The notes: generated by a model from the letters alone, not told the origin. DNA of 64,000 nt from Acidobacteriota bacterium (GCA_039030395.1 JBCCEF010000005.1:124001-188000), one strand, 5' to 3'; positions 8,201-18,480 are shown, counted from the first letter of the stretch. Made by a program: numbers and translations.

Positions 8201-10372
8201 ATGGGAACGGATCCGTTCGACAACTTGATCGATTTGCCCCTCGGCGAAGGGGAGGATCGGTCGCGCGAAGCTGAGCCATCACCGGGCGACCCCGCCCCCC
8301 GGCCCGAAATCCCCGAGTCTCCGCCTCCCGCACCCCCGCCGCGCCGCCAAAAGGTCGCCTGGTGGCCGGCTCTGTTGCTGCTCATCGCCATCGCCGGTGC
8401 ATTGGGCTGGTATTTCTACTCGACCCAACGCAATCCGGCGGTGATGCGGGTGGAACCGGCGTTGGTGGATCTCGGCTCCATCGCCGTCGGTTCCTCCGGC
8501 GAGGCTTCGAACGTCACCTTGAAGAATGACGGCGGTCGGGCTTTTACCGTTTCGGACCTGGCGAGCGGTTCCCCCAGTGCGTTGATCGACGGCGACGAGT
8601 GCCGCGGCCGACGGTTGGAGCCGGGGGCGAGCTGCGTCCTGGCCCTGCGCCTACGGCCGGCGGAGGCCGGTCGCCTGAGCGGCCGATTGACGATTTCCGC
8701 CACCGCCGCCAACAGCCCCCTAGAGGTGCCCTGGGTGGGCACCGGAACCGCGCCGCGAGCGGAACTGGAACCGTCGGCCGTCGCCTTCGGTGAGACGGAG
8801 GTCGGACAGACCGGTTCGCCTCGCACCCTGACCGTGCGCAACTCCGGGATCGGCCCCTTGATGGTGCGCGAAGTGTTGCTCGAAGGCACCGCCGCCGGTG
8901 CATTTCAGCGTGAGCAAGATGGCTGCCGTGGTGTGCAACTCGCTCCCGGGGCGAGCTGCCGCGTCGAGCTGTCCTTTGCTCCGCGGGTGGCCGGTTCGCA
9001 GGAAGCCAGCTTGCGCTTGTTGAGCGACTCCGCCGAGGCGGTACCGCTCGTCTGGCTGTCCGGCAGCGGGGTGATCGGTGCCCGGCTGCGCTTCGTCGCC
9101 GACGATCTCGACTTCGGAATTCACACCCTCGGCGCGCCGGCTGCCCGTCGCGAATTGACGGTGGTGCACGAAGGTCGTGCCGCCGGAGTGGATATCGAGG
9201 CGGTGGCGCTGGCCGAAGGGGATGCGCCTTTCGAGATCTTGGAGGACGGTTGCCGTGGGCAGCAATTGGCTAGCGGTGAACGCTGTGTCGTGAGCGTCGC
9301 CTTTTCGCCGTCGGCGGCAGGATCCCAAGAGACGCCCCTGCGCCTGCTCCTGCGGGACGACCGGGAGGGACCCTGGATTCCACTGCGCGGAGTCGGTGCG
9401 CCGCCGATGCTCGAAACGGAACCCTCCGGTGCGGTGGACTTCGGCGAACAGGCGATCGATTCCGGGCCGTCGGAGAGCCGACGGATCGCCTTCACCAACG
9501 GCGGCGAGGGCGCCCTTCCGCTCGCTCCGCTGGGGCTGCGGGGCGATGACCGCGCGGCCTTCCGGGTGGTAGACGACGGGTGCGGCGAGCGGGTGCTGGC
9601 GCCGGGTGAGCGCTGCGCGGTGCGGGTGCGTTTTCTGCCGACCGCCGAGGGGGTGTCGGAGGCGCGCCTGATGCAAGAGGCGGCGGACAACTCCGGGATC
9701 GCGGATCTCAATCTTGCGGTGGTGCTGCGCGGGGTCGGCGCGGCGGCGGCGCTACGGGTCGAGCCGACCCGTCTCGATCTGGGTTCAGTGGCCACGGGCG
9801 AGGCGGCGGGGGCAACCTTGCGGCTGTCCAATCCGGGACGGGCTCCCCTCGCCATCGAGTCGTCGGACGTCGTCGGCGAGGGCTTCTCCGTCGACCGGGC
9901 AGACTGTCCGTCGTCTCTCCCCGCCGGTGCGTCCTGCGTCTGGCAGGTGCGCTTCAAGTCGCGGCGGCCCGGGACGGCCGGCGGCCGCCTGGAGATCGCC
10001 TCCAATGCCGGCAACCGGCAGGTGCCGCTCACCGCCGAAGTGAGAACGCCGCCGAAACCGGAAGTCGCCGTTCAGCCGGCGCGCCTCGACTTCGGAGGCC
10101 AGCCGGTGGGCGAGCGCGGCGAGATTTTGGACGTGGTGATCCGCAATCCAGGAACCGGTCGGCTGGTGCTCGAACCGATGCGGCTGGAGGCCGGGGACTT
10201 CCGTTTGGTACCCGGCTCCTGCGAAGGCGCGCCCTTCGTCGCTCCGGGGGCCGACTGCACCGTCGGCGTGCGCTTTCTGCCGACGGCGGCGGGGCCGCGC
10301 AGCGCCCGCCTGCGTATCTCCCACAACGCCGGAGCGGCGCTGATCGTGATGATCGCCGGTGAGGGACTTTGA
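8201..10372 (+). CDS. Membrane-anchored protein with six ASH (choice-of-anchor D) domains
   Basis: The 723-residue protein has a cytoplasmic Pro-rich N-terminus, one transmembrane helix (WWPALLLLIAIAGALGWYFY, about 50-70), and about 650 residues of repeats outside. Six ASH/MSP-type beta domains begin near residues 80, 187, 293, 404, 519 and 622, each opening with a VEPxxLDFG-like strand and a VG turn. Each has a paired Cys motif (for example DGCRGVQLAPGASC) that could form a disulfide in an oxidising compartment. The ATG follows GGTGGAG. The gene lies 71 bp after the DUF4252 gene and may be transcribed with it. ASH domains are usually protein-binding scaffolds; no catalytic residues are visible. 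Confidence 0.8.
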   Translation: MGTDPFDNLIDLPLGEGEDRSREAEPSPGDPAPRPEIPESPPPAPPPRRQKVAWWPALLLLIAIAGALGWYFYSTQRNPAVMRVEPALVDLGSIAVGSSGEASNVTLKNDGGRAFTVSDLASGSPSALIDGDECRGRRLEPGASCVLALRLRPAEAGRLSGRLTISATAANSPLEVPWVGTGTAPRAELEPSAVAFGETEVGQTGSPRTLTVRNSGIGPLMVREVLLEGTAAGAFQREQDGCRGVQLAPGASCRVELSFAPRVAGSQEASLRLLSDSAEAVPLVWLSGSGVIGARLRFVADDLDFGIHTLGAPAARRELTVVHEGRAAGVDIEAVALAEGDAPFEILEDGCRGQQLASGERCVVSVAFSPSAAGSQETPLRLLLRDDREGPWIPLRGVGAPPMLETEPSGAVDFGEQAIDSGPSESRRIAFTNGGEGALPLAPLGLRGDDRAAFRVVDDGCGERVLAPGERCAVRVRFLPTAEGVSEARLMQEAADNSGIADLNLAVVLRGVGAAAALRVEPTRLDLGSVATGEAAGATLRLSNPGRAPLAIESSDVVGEGFSVDRADCPSSLPAGASCVWQVRFKSRRPGTAGGRLEIASNAGNRQVPLTAEVRTPPKPEVAVQPARLDFGGQPVGERGEILDVVIRNPGTGRLVLEPMRLEAGDFRLVPGSCEGAPFVAPGADCTVGVRFLPTAAGPRSARLRISHNAGAALIVMIAGEGL

Positions 10373-10379
10373 AGTCCTG

Positions 10380-12632
10380 CTAACCGCGGCGAAAGGCGAA
10401 CCACACGCCGACACCGAACAACAGCAGAGCGATCATCACCAGGGCGGTGGCACCGCTGACGAAGATCAGTTTGCCTCGGTCGGAGTGGTCGCTCCACCAT
10501 TCCCCTTCGAAGAGCTCCGGCTCCCGGTGGATCTGATAGCCCAAGCTGCCGGAGAGACGGTCGACATCCTTGCGATAGCGGTCGAGATCAGCGGCGGGCA
10601 CCCGGTCCGCCCGGGTCTCCAACTCGTAGGTCAGACGGATCCCGTCGGGCACCTCCGTCGATCGCGCCGTGTACCGAAACCATGGATTGTCGATGGTTTC
10701 CTCGACCGCTTCGAAGGGTCCCTGGAGTTCGGCGGAGATCTCCACCTCCTCGATGCGATGGAGTGGATGAGGTAGGGCGTAGGGAGCGGCGCGCTCTCCG
10801 GGATCCGGCCGGGGGAGGTCCGAGCCGACCAGGAGGACGAGGGTTTCGAAGGAGATGTCGTTGTCCTGCGGGCGGCGGAGTTCATAGCTTTCTCGGATCT
10901 CGATTCGGTTGGCGGAACGAGAGTCTTCAATCTCGAGATCCGCCGTTTGGGTGATCGAGCCTTGATCCATCGTGTAGTACTCGACGTACTGCTCTGCCAG
11001 CTCCTCCTCGGTCGTGGTCTGTAGGGTGCGGCGCTGCTGTTCCGCCAGGTAGCCGGTGAACTCCGATTCGATGACCGCCGAGGCCGCGCCTCCGTTGGGA
11101 ACCCGGTAGGCATAGCGGTGACGGGATGCTCCCGGCCCGCCGGCGGTGTCCGGCAGCGCCGTCAGGCCGGCGACCTTCGGGCGGCTTTCCAAGGCCAGGC
11201 CGTAGTCCGGAATGTAGACGTCGTCCGGTCCCTGGCCGCCCTGCTGGCTCAAGGTGGCGTCGATCCAAACGGATTCGCCGTCGATCTCGGCAACGGCGAC
11301 GACGTGGTCGAACACCCGGGGAGACGGCAGGTCTCGAGCGATGCTCGCTCGCCGCTCGCTGTGTACGAAGGCCGGCCAGGCCTCGATGCCGAGTTCCCGC
11401 AACAGTGCGAGAAGCAGCGTTGTTTTGTCCTTGCAGTCGCCGTAGCGGCGTGCCAGGACTTGCCGCAGGTCGTAGGGCTGGTGGGTGTGTTCGTCGACCG
11501 CCAGGGCGAAGTAGCGGATCTCTTGCTGCACCCAGTCGCGCGCTGCGACCAAGCGGGCACCGGGATCGGTGGTGCGGCGCGCGATCTGCCGGGCGACCTG
11601 GGCCAATTCCGGCGGGGTGGTGCCGGGGCGGTAGAGGGGAATCGACCAGGCCGCCACTTCGGACCAGTCGCGAAACTCCGACACGGTGAGGGTCGGCAGG
11701 CTGAACCAGCCGGCCGGCTCGTTCCACTCGGATTCGGCGGGCTCGATGTCGCGGCCGTGCCAGTGGATCTCCTGCCAACCGTCAACATCGAGGGTCCGGG
11801 CTCTTGGCAGGGTGTCGCTGGGACTCTCGGGAGCTTCGAGTTCGCGACTGGCAGAGGCTTCGTCCTCGGCGGCCTCGTCCTCGCCGTGGAGGGCTGCGAA
11901 GACTTCGCCTCCGCGGTGGATTTGAGCCTGCAGGGTGCGCCCTGGAGCGCTTCGCAGGCGCAGGCGCTCGTGCTCCACCGGGATGCTGGCGGTGAGGCCG
12001 AAGTCGGAACTGTAGCGCCCGCCATAGACCGGATTGGATCCGCGCAGGGTGTAGGCGATGCGCAGGGTGTCGCCGACTCGGAGATCGCCGATCAGGGCGA
12101 CCAGGGTTTGATTCTGGTCGTAGATCAGGCGTCGCAGATCGTCCTCTCGCTGGATGACGCTCAGGCGGCTGGCCGCGAGGCGGTCGGACCAGGCGCCGCC
12201 GCGCAAAACCTCCAGATGGTGGAGGGTGAAAGTGTGGTAGCTCGGCTGGAAGGGGATTTCCCAAATCCCCCAGTTTTCAAGATCCGCCTGCGACCCGAGG
12301 ACCACCTGAAAGTCGTAGTAGGTCTCCGCCGGGCCGACGGCGGGTAGCAGCACTTGCCGGTCCACCCAGCGGTAGGCGGTGCGCCGGGAGGATGTCTCCG
12401 GCGGCGGATCCGAAGGCGGCGCGGTGTCGGTCGCTGGAGTGGCGGGTTGGGCTTCGAGCAGCTCTTCGGGCATTCCTTCGACCCACGACGGAACTTTCCC
12501 GAGACGCACCGCGGGATGAGGCGAGGTCGGCTGCGCTGAGGCGGCCGTTGCGCTCCAAGCGACCAGGGCGAGGAGTGCGAGCCTCCAAGGCCGGAAGGCG
12601 CCTCTCAAACTCGCGCGAGAACTTCTTGCCAT
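10380..12632 (-). CDS. DUF3857 and transglutaminase-like domain protein, exported
   Basis: A roughly 750-residue product with a signal peptide (RLALLALVAWSATAASAQ). A DUF3857 beta domain covers about 70-290, then a transglutaminase-like core with Cys in YGDCKDKT near 398, His in VFDHVVAV near 440 and Asp in WIDAT near 455, so the Cys-His-Asp triad is complete. A C-terminal transmembrane helix (LIFVSGATALVMIALLLFGVGVWFAF) anchors it. Such proteins are cysteine-protease-fold enzymes or peptide hydrolases of unknown substrate. The start is uncertain: ATG at 12632 overlaps the ParA gene by 28 bases, while a TTG at 12608 would give a more typical signal peptide and a TTGA overlap. It is last in the five-gene run. 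Confidence 0.82.
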   Translation of the reverse strand: MARSSRASLRGAFRPWRLALLALVAWSATAASAQPTSPHPAVRLGKVPSWVEGMPEELLEAQPATPATDTAPPSDPPPETSSRRTAYRWVDRQVLLPAVGPAETYYDFQVVLGSQADLENWGIWEIPFQPSYHTFTLHHLEVLRGGAWSDRLAASRLSVIQREDDLRRLIYDQNQTLVALIGDLRVGDTLRIAYTLRGSNPVYGGRYSSDFGLTASIPVEHERLRLRSAPGRTLQAQIHRGGEVFAALHGEDEAAEDEASASRELEAPESPSDTLPRARTLDVDGWQEIHWHGRDIEPAESEWNEPAGWFSLPTLTVSEFRDWSEVAAWSIPLYRPGTTPPELAQVARQIARRTTDPGARLVAARDWVQQEIRYFALAVDEHTHQPYDLRQVLARRYGDCKDKTTLLLALLRELGIEAWPAFVHSERRASIARDLPSPRVFDHVVAVAEIDGESVWIDATLSQQGGQGPDDVYIPDYGLALESRPKVAGLTALPDTAGGPGASRHRYAYRVPNGGAASAVIESEFTGYLAEQQRRTLQTTTEEELAEQYVEYYTMDQGSITQTADLEIEDSRSANRIEIRESYELRRPQDNDISFETLVLLVGSDLPRPDPGERAAPYALPHPLHRIEEVEISAELQGPFEAVEETIDNPWFRYTARSTEVPDGIRLTYELETRADRVPAADLDRYRKDVDRLSGSLGYQIHREPELFEGEWWSDHSDRGKLIFVSGATALVMIALLLFGVGVWFAFRRG

Positions 12633-13336
12633 AGGGTTCGGTAGGCGTTGGCCGGTTCGCTCTTCGCCACCCACTCGCCGAGGGGCGCGCGGTAGAGGCC
12701 CATACGCTCGACCAGAGTGGAGTAAGGGATGTAGGACCTGAGGAGGGAGCCGTCCGCCTCGGCGACAATCTGCTTGTGCAGGCTCTTGCGGCGGTCGACC
12801 ATCGAGAAGAAGGGCAGCACCTCGAGGCGCTTGGGTCCGCGCTTTTTGAGGTGCCGGCGGATCTGGTCGAGGGTGCGCATCGAGAGCGGCGTGGGGATGG
12901 TCGGCACCAGCAGCGCGTCGGCCGCCACGAAGACGCTCTCGGAGGTTTGCGAGATGCTCGGGGCACAGTCCAGGATCAGGTGGTCGTACTCGCCGGAGAG
13001 CGGTTGCAGCAGACGGGCGAACTGCCGGCGAGGATCGGCCGTGGCCTCCAGCGCCTGATCCATCTTGCGGTAGGAGAAGGCCGCCGGCAGCAGATCGAGG
13101 CGCGGATAGTCGGTGCCCTTGATCACCTCAGCCAGTTCTCGCTGGCCGCGCACCAGCTTCTTGCCGCCGCCCTTGACCTTGGCGGCAACGCGGAAATAGA
13201 AGGTCGCCGCCGCCTGCGGATCGAGATCCCAGATCAGGGTGCGGGCGCCGGCCGCGGCAGAGCACCAGCCGAGGTTGACGGCGGCGGCGGTCTTGCCCAC
13301 GCCGCCCTTGATGCTGTAGCAAGCGAAGATCTTCAT
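12605..13336 (-). CDS. ParA/MinD-family positioning ATPase
   Basis: The 243-residue ATPase starts MKIFACYSIKGGVGKTAAAV, a deviant Walker A with the signature lysine (KGGVGKT), followed by Walker A' LIWDLDPQA near 40 and a switch-II LILDCAPS near 118. The length and motifs are those of small orphan ParA proteins, which form nucleotide-dependent dimers on the nucleoid or membrane and move cargo. No ParB gene is visible in the window. Start and stop overlap its neighbours: ATGA with the CHAD-protein gene upstream and a further overlap with the transglutaminase gene. The tight coupling to a CHAD protein suggests a cargo other than the chromosome. Confidence 0.88.
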   Translation of the reverse strand: MKIFACYSIKGGVGKTAAAVNLGWCSAAAGARTLIWDLDPQAAATFYFRVAAKVKGGGKKLVRGQRELAEVIKGTDYPRLDLLPAAFSYRKMDQALEATADPRRQFARLLQPLSGEYDHLILDCAPSISQTSESVFVAADALLVPTIPTPLSMRTLDQIRRHLKKRGPKRLEVLPFFSMVDRRKSLHKQIVAEADGSLLRSYIPYSTLVERMGLYRAPLGEWVAKSEPANAYRTLWQEVLARV

Positions 13337-14871
13337 GCGCTTTCCCCGCCCGACCCTCCGAGTCGGCGAAAGAGTTTCTCCGTCGGTGGAGAGTCGAGGG
13401 CGGCGAAGCGCTCGGCAAAGCGGCCGCGGACCTGCCGCGCCCGCTCGGCAAGCTGCTCGACCAGGCGACCGGTGGCGATCAGCGCCGCCGGATCTTCGAG
13501 TTCGCTGGCGTATTCGGCGAGGGCCGCCCGGTGGACGGCGAGATCGTTGAATTCGCCCAGCACGTCCTGCAGCCGCTTGAGCTGCTTGATGGCGCGGGTG
13601 GCGTCCTTCGGTGACCAGAGGGAGCGAAAGAGCTCTAGCAGGTAGCGCAGTTTCTTGCCGTCGATGCGCAACCGGTGGAGGGCCTCGTCCGGCGTGGTTT
13701 CTTCGATCGCCCGGCCGCGCTTCAGCAGGCGTCGCCGCGCCTTGCGCACCTTGCCGGCGGCGGTCCCGGCGATCGGCCGGTTCGCCGCTTCGGTCGAGTT
13801 CCCGTCATCATCCACGAAGGCCGCCCAGCGCTTCAGCAGGCGCTCGTAGCGGGCGGATTGGAGCACCCGCGCCAGGCGCCGCTGGGACTGACGATGCTTC
13901 TTCTCGAGCAGCCGGGAGAGGGGCGTGAGGTCCCGGCGAACGGAGTCCGGCAGACCGGCGGAATAGCCGTCGATCTTGAGGCGGTAGACATCGAGATCGC
14001 GGGCTGGCCCGGTCTGGCGACCGAGCCAGCGCAACTCATCGGCCAGCGCTCTGCGTGGCCGCTCGTCGAACAGGTCGGAGAGTTGACCGAGGATCGAGCG
14101 CGAGCGGCGCACCGCCACCCGTAGTTGGTGCAGGAACTCCGGGTCGAGGCCCCGGACGGTTCCTGGCTGGTTGAGCCGCACGATGTCGTGGAGGCGGCCG
14201 AGAGCCGCGCGGACGGCGTCTCCGGCCGGCTGCTCCGGATCGAAGCGCGGTGCGAACTTCGAGGGATCGACTCCGAGCTCGAGGTCGAGAGCCTGGGCGA
14301 TGTGTTCGAGTTCGTCGCCGGCCAGGGGCTGGGCATGGGCCCGAACGAGCTCCCGGGCCACCGCATCTGCCTCGTCCGTGTAGCCACGGAGCGCCGTCAC
14401 CCGCAGCAGCGGCGGCAGCGGGCGGTAGGCGCCGCCGCCGGCCGGGCGCTGGACGTCCCCCTCGATCACCGCCAGGCGGGCGACGATCTTGCGGCGCAGG
14501 TCGAGGATTTCGAGATTCATGCCGGCCCGGCGATGATGGGCGATGGGAAGCAGGGCGCGCACCCCGAGGATGCCGGCCAGTTCGGCGGCCCAATCGGCCT
14601 CCGGCAGGGCGCCCGCGCGGGTGGGCAGGGATGCGGTGCGCACGGTGCCCAGCACCTTGCCCGCGGCGTCGCGCCACTCCAGCTCGTGGGCTCCGCTGCG
14701 GCGCCGGCTGAGGAGCCGGCGACCGGCTCGGTGGAGGCGGCCGTCGAAGGTGTCGTAGTACACCCGGCGAACCGCCGGCAGCCGGCGACGGCGCACAGCG
14801 GTGGCGGATGTTTCCATCTGCGCCAGGGCTTCCGCAGAGTCTCCGGCGGTGTAGAAGCGGGGCTCGATCAT
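13333..14871 (-). CDS. CYTH-like plus CHAD domain protein
   Basis: The 512-residue protein has an N-terminal CYTH-like region (about 1-200) with the characteristic RRVYYDTFDGRLHRAGRRLLSRR stretch. The ExExK metal/phosphate motif of active CYTH enzymes is not seen, so it may be non-catalytic. A helical CHAD domain fills about 225-500, with the conserved-histidine/basic segment FLHQLRVAVRRSRSIL and LHRLRIDGKKLRYLLELF. CHAD domains bind polyphosphate through conserved basic residues and are known to target proteins to polyphosphate granules. The ATG at 14871 overlaps the S1-gene stop (ATGA), and its stop overlaps the ParA start (ATGA). Confidence 0.87.
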   Translation of the reverse strand: MIEPRFYTAGDSAEALAQMETSATAVRRRRLPAVRRVYYDTFDGRLHRAGRRLLSRRRSGAHELEWRDAAGKVLGTVRTASLPTRAGALPEADWAAELAGILGVRALLPIAHHRRAGMNLEILDLRRKIVARLAVIEGDVQRPAGGGAYRPLPPLLRVTALRGYTDEADAVARELVRAHAQPLAGDELEHIAQALDLELGVDPSKFAPRFDPEQPAGDAVRAALGRLHDIVRLNQPGTVRGLDPEFLHQLRVAVRRSRSILGQLSDLFDERPRRALADELRWLGRQTGPARDLDVYRLKIDGYSAGLPDSVRRDLTPLSRLLEKKHRQSQRRLARVLQSARYERLLKRWAAFVDDDGNSTEAANRPIAGTAAGKVRKARRRLLKRGRAIEETTPDEALHRLRIDGKKLRYLLELFRSLWSPKDATRAIKQLKRLQDVLGEFNDLAVHRAALAEYASELEDPAALIATGRLVEQLAERARQVRGRFAERFAALDSPPTEKLFRRLGGSGGESA

Positions 14872-16132
14872 TTGCCTTCGTCGGGCGAACGGCTGGCCTT
14901 CAATATGTCGCCCAGGGAACCGAGGCCGCCGGTTGATTGCACCCGCGGCGGAATCTTGGAACCGGCTGCTGGCGAGCCGGCTGCAGGGGAATCGGCGGTC
15001 GCCGTGCCCTCCGCCTCGCCGTCGTCCACCGCCGCGTCGAGGGTCAGGGAGATGCGCCGCCGCTCCTCGTCCACGGAGAGCACCCGCACGGAGAGGTCCT
15101 GCCCCAGTTCCACCGCCTCGCGGGCGTGGGCCAGTCGCCGGCCGCGCCCCAGCTCGCTGATATGGAGCAAGCCGGTGAGGCCCGGCGCAATCTCCACGAA
15201 GGCACCGAACTGCTCGATGCGCAGCACCCGGCCGGAGAGGATGGCTCCCGGCGGGAAGCGCTTCGCCGCCTGGTCCCAGGGGTCGTCTTCGAGGCTTCTG
15301 CGGGAGAGCGAAACGCGCTCGCCCTTGCCGTCGCGGCCTTCCTCGATCTTGAGGATCTCCACTTCGAGGCGCTGACCGACGGACAGTTCCTCCTGCGGAT
15401 GTTCGAGCCGCCGGTGGCTGATCTGGCTGACGTGCAGCAGCCCTTCGAGGCCGCCCAGGTCGACGAAGGCACCGTAGCTGGTGAGCGAGGTCACGGTGCC
15501 TTCGAGAATCGCGCCGACGGACAGCTTGGCGCGGGTGGCCTCCGCTTGCGCCTTGGCCTCTTCCTCCAGCAGGGCGCGGCGCGACAGCACCACGTTCGGC
15601 CGGCCACGGACCTCTTCGAAGCGCACGATGCGGAAGGACAGCGTGCGCCCGATGTACTCCGTGGCGTCTTCGACAAAACGCATTTCGAGCTGGGAGATGG
15701 GGCAGAAGGCCCGCAGGCCGGCGACCACCACCTCGACCCCGCCTTTGTTCACCGCCTCCACCTGGCCCTCCACCGGCAGGCCGGCGCGGAAGGCCTGGGC
15801 GATCTCTTCCTGCGCCGCCTCGCCACCCTGCACCCGGCCGGCCTTGACCCGCAGGATCAAGCAGCCGCTGTCGTCGGTGCCGGTGACCATGCCCTCGATC
15901 TCCTCGCCCACGCCGTGGGTGAGGTCGCCTTCGTCGTCGATCAGTTCCTGAATGGCGACCGTGCCCTCGGTCTTGCCGACGAGATCGACAAAGGCCGTCT
16001 CGCGGCCCACCGAAAGCACCGTTCCGCGCACCCGGTCGCCCACCTTCGGACCCTTCTTGGGCGTCGCTCCGTCGCCGCCCTGGCTCTTTTCGAACTCAGC
16101 CAGGATCTCCGCGAAGTCGCGCTCGTCGGTCA

Positions 16133-16133
<1 letters not shown>
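14868..16133 (-). CDS. S1-domain RNA-binding protein (four S1 repeats)
   Basis: A 421-residue protein with four S1 OB-fold repeats at about 25-95, 108-180, 200-275 and 288-360. The third (LEGTVTSLTSYGAFVDLGGLEGLLHVSQIS) and fourth (LSGRVLRIEQFGAFVEIAPGLTGLLHISELG) match the consensus best, while the first two are more divergent. Short ribosomal-protein-S1-like proteins with four repeats occur in several phyla and act in translation or RNA turnover. I chose the ATG at 16133, which overlaps the EVE gene stop as TGATG and follows GGAG by 7 bases. It is second in the overlapping run. The window does not show whether this is the main ribosomal S1. Confidence 0.88.
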
Positions 16134-16621
<488 letters not shown>

Positions 16622-16704
16622 GGTTTCCTTTCGGACAGGGGTCGAGATCATAGCAGCCCGCGTTGACGCCGACCGCCGGGCGCCGTCCTGCTACGCTGGC
16701 GGGC

Positions 16705-18480
16705 ATGATCGGGCGGCGGCGGAAAGCGTGCGGTGGGAATCGGCTCTGGCGCTGGAGCCTGACGTTGGCGGTAGGCCTCGCGGCGGCGACCGGAGTGGCG
16801 GCCGTTGCCCAGGATCCAATCCCACCCACGGCTAGCCGCCTGCTGGAAGAGATGGTTGCGGCCTACGCCGAGTCCCGGGATCAGGGCTATCGGGATCGAG
16901 GCGAGGTACGGATCGACGGCCAGGGGTTTCGCTTCGAGACGGCGGCCGGGCCGGCACCGCTCTTCCGCTTTACCTGGACGGAGCCGGACGGCACCCGTAC
17001 GGTTCTGTGGCGAGACGACGCGGGGGAGTACCGCTGGAGCGGCAAGACCGGCGAGATGGAAGGCGAGGTACCCCTCCTCGGCGCCCTCAGCGCTCTCCTC
17101 TCCGGCGCGGCCTTCGACGCCCTGACGGTGCCTTCCCTTTTGATCGCCGGCGCGGCGGCGTTCGAGCCGGCCGAGGGTTTGGCCGTCGACGGCCCGGAGC
17201 GCTGCGGCGAGGCGACCTGTTGGGTGGTCACGCTGGGGCGTTTGGCCGGGACGGTGGAAAGCCGTCTGTGGCTCGACCGTGAATCCTCTCGCCTGCAGCG
17301 GGTCGAGATCGATCACTTTCCGCCGCCGGCGCCGGTCGCAGTCGAATCCTTCCGATCCCTGCGGCTCACTCTCGAGGAGGCCGGAGAGGCCATCGCCGGT
17401 CCCTCCTTCGACCCTCCGAATCGACCCGACGAAGCGGCGCCCGCGCTGGATCCGGGTGCCTTCGGCGAAACCATCGAGGTGTCGTTGCGGACGATCGCCC
17501 TGCGGGCCGTCGATTCGCGCGGCGAACCGATCGCGAATCTCGAGCCGGACGATCTGCGGGTCACCCGTGGCCGCCTGGGCAAGCGGCAGGAGGTGCCGGT
17601 GATCGCGGTGGACTGGATCGCGGCGGCCTCCGAGGCGGGCACCGAGCCGACCCTTCGACGGTCCCGGCTGAGAGGTGCTCGGCTGAGAGATGCCGACCCG
17701 GCGGAGGAGGCGGCCGTCGGCTTCACCGATGCACCGGTGGGGACGGCTGAGGAGCAGTCGATCCTGTTCTTCATCCAGCCGGACATGCACGCCGTCCGCA
17801 CCAAGGGGCACCTGCGCATCCTGCCCGAGCTGCGCAAACTGCTCGCCGCCCTGCCGGCCGACGACCGGGCGGCGGTGGTGTCCTTCGACTCCCACCTCAA
17901 GCTGTGGCACGACTTCACCCTCGATCGCGACGCCGTCTACCGAGCGATCGAGCGCTCTGTACGTTTCAGCGCCATGCCCGAGGGCCGGCGTCTCAGCGAA
18001 GTGAAGCGCGACGGTCCGGGTCTCGCCGAGCATTTCGACGTGCGCGCCGCCCGCGACGTGGCGCGTCCCGAGGAGGCCCTGCGCACGGTGGCCGAGATTC
18101 TCGACCGGCTGCCGGGCGAGAAAGCGGTGATCTGGCTGGGCTGGGGGCTCGGGCGCTACGGCGGCGGTGGCGTCAGCATGGGGCGGGACTACTCGCCGGC
18201 GGTCCGGCGACTGGCATCGGCCCAGGCCACGGTCTTCGTCCTCGACATTACCGACGCCGACTTCCACACCTTGGAAATCGGCCTCCAGCGCGTCGCCGCG
18301 GACACCGGCGGCACCTACGAGCGCACCCACGTCTTCACCGGCCAGGTGGTGCAGCGCCTCGCCCGCACCCTCGCCGGCTACTACCGGGTGACCCTGGCGA
18401 CGGACGAAATCCCGGACAATCTGCGGGTGACCCTGAGGTCGAAGGAGGGCAGGATACTGCTCAGGCCGGGGCGGGGTTAG
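16705..18480 (+). CDS. Exported VWFA-related protein of acidobacterial type
   Basis: The 591-residue product begins with a signal peptide (LWRWSLTLAVGLAAATGVAAVAQ). Residues ~20-240 resemble an outer-membrane lipoprotein-sorting-like beta domain (RFTWTEPDGTRTVLWRDDAGEYRW). The C-terminal half is a VWFA-related domain: VSLRTIALRAVDSRGEPI, ILFFIQPDMHAVRTKGHLRI, then AVVSFDSHLKLWHDFT, and it ends in a strand-rich YYRVTLATDEIP segment. The usual MIDAS DxSxS is not seen; the FIQPDMHA segment sits in that place. The stop overlaps the convergent neighbour by 4 bases. Role unknown. Confidence 0.78.
   Translation: MIGRRRKACGGNRLWRWSLTLAVGLAAATGVAAVAQDPIPPTASRLLEEMVAAYAESRDQGYRDRGEVRIDGQGFRFETAAGPAPLFRFTWTEPDGTRTVLWRDDAGEYRWSGKTGEMEGEVPLLGALSALLSGAAFDALTVPSLLIAGAAAFEPAEGLAVDGPERCGEATCWVVTLGRLAGTVESRLWLDRESSRLQRVEIDHFPPPAPVAVESFRSLRLTLEEAGEAIAGPSFDPPNRPDEAAPALDPGAFGETIEVSLRTIALRAVDSRGEPIANLEPDDLRVTRGRLGKRQEVPVIAVDWIAAASEAGTEPTLRRSRLRGARLRDADPAEEAAVGFTDAPVGTAEEQSILFFIQPDMHAVRTKGHLRILPELRKLLAALPADDRAAVVSFDSHLKLWHDFTLDRDAVYRAIERSVRFSAMPEGRRLSEVKRDGPGLAEHFDVRAARDVARPEEALRTVAEILDRLPGEKAVIWLGWGLGRYGGGGVSMGRDYSPAVRRLASAQATVFVLDITDADFHTLEIGLQRVAADTGGTYERTHVFTGQVVQRLARTLAGYYRVTLATDEIPDNLRVTLRSKEGRILLRPGRG

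Noticed and set aside
12605-13336. ParA as a chromosome or plasmid partition gene
   Set aside because: No ParB or parS-like repeats were seen nearby, and the coupling is to a CHAD gene.
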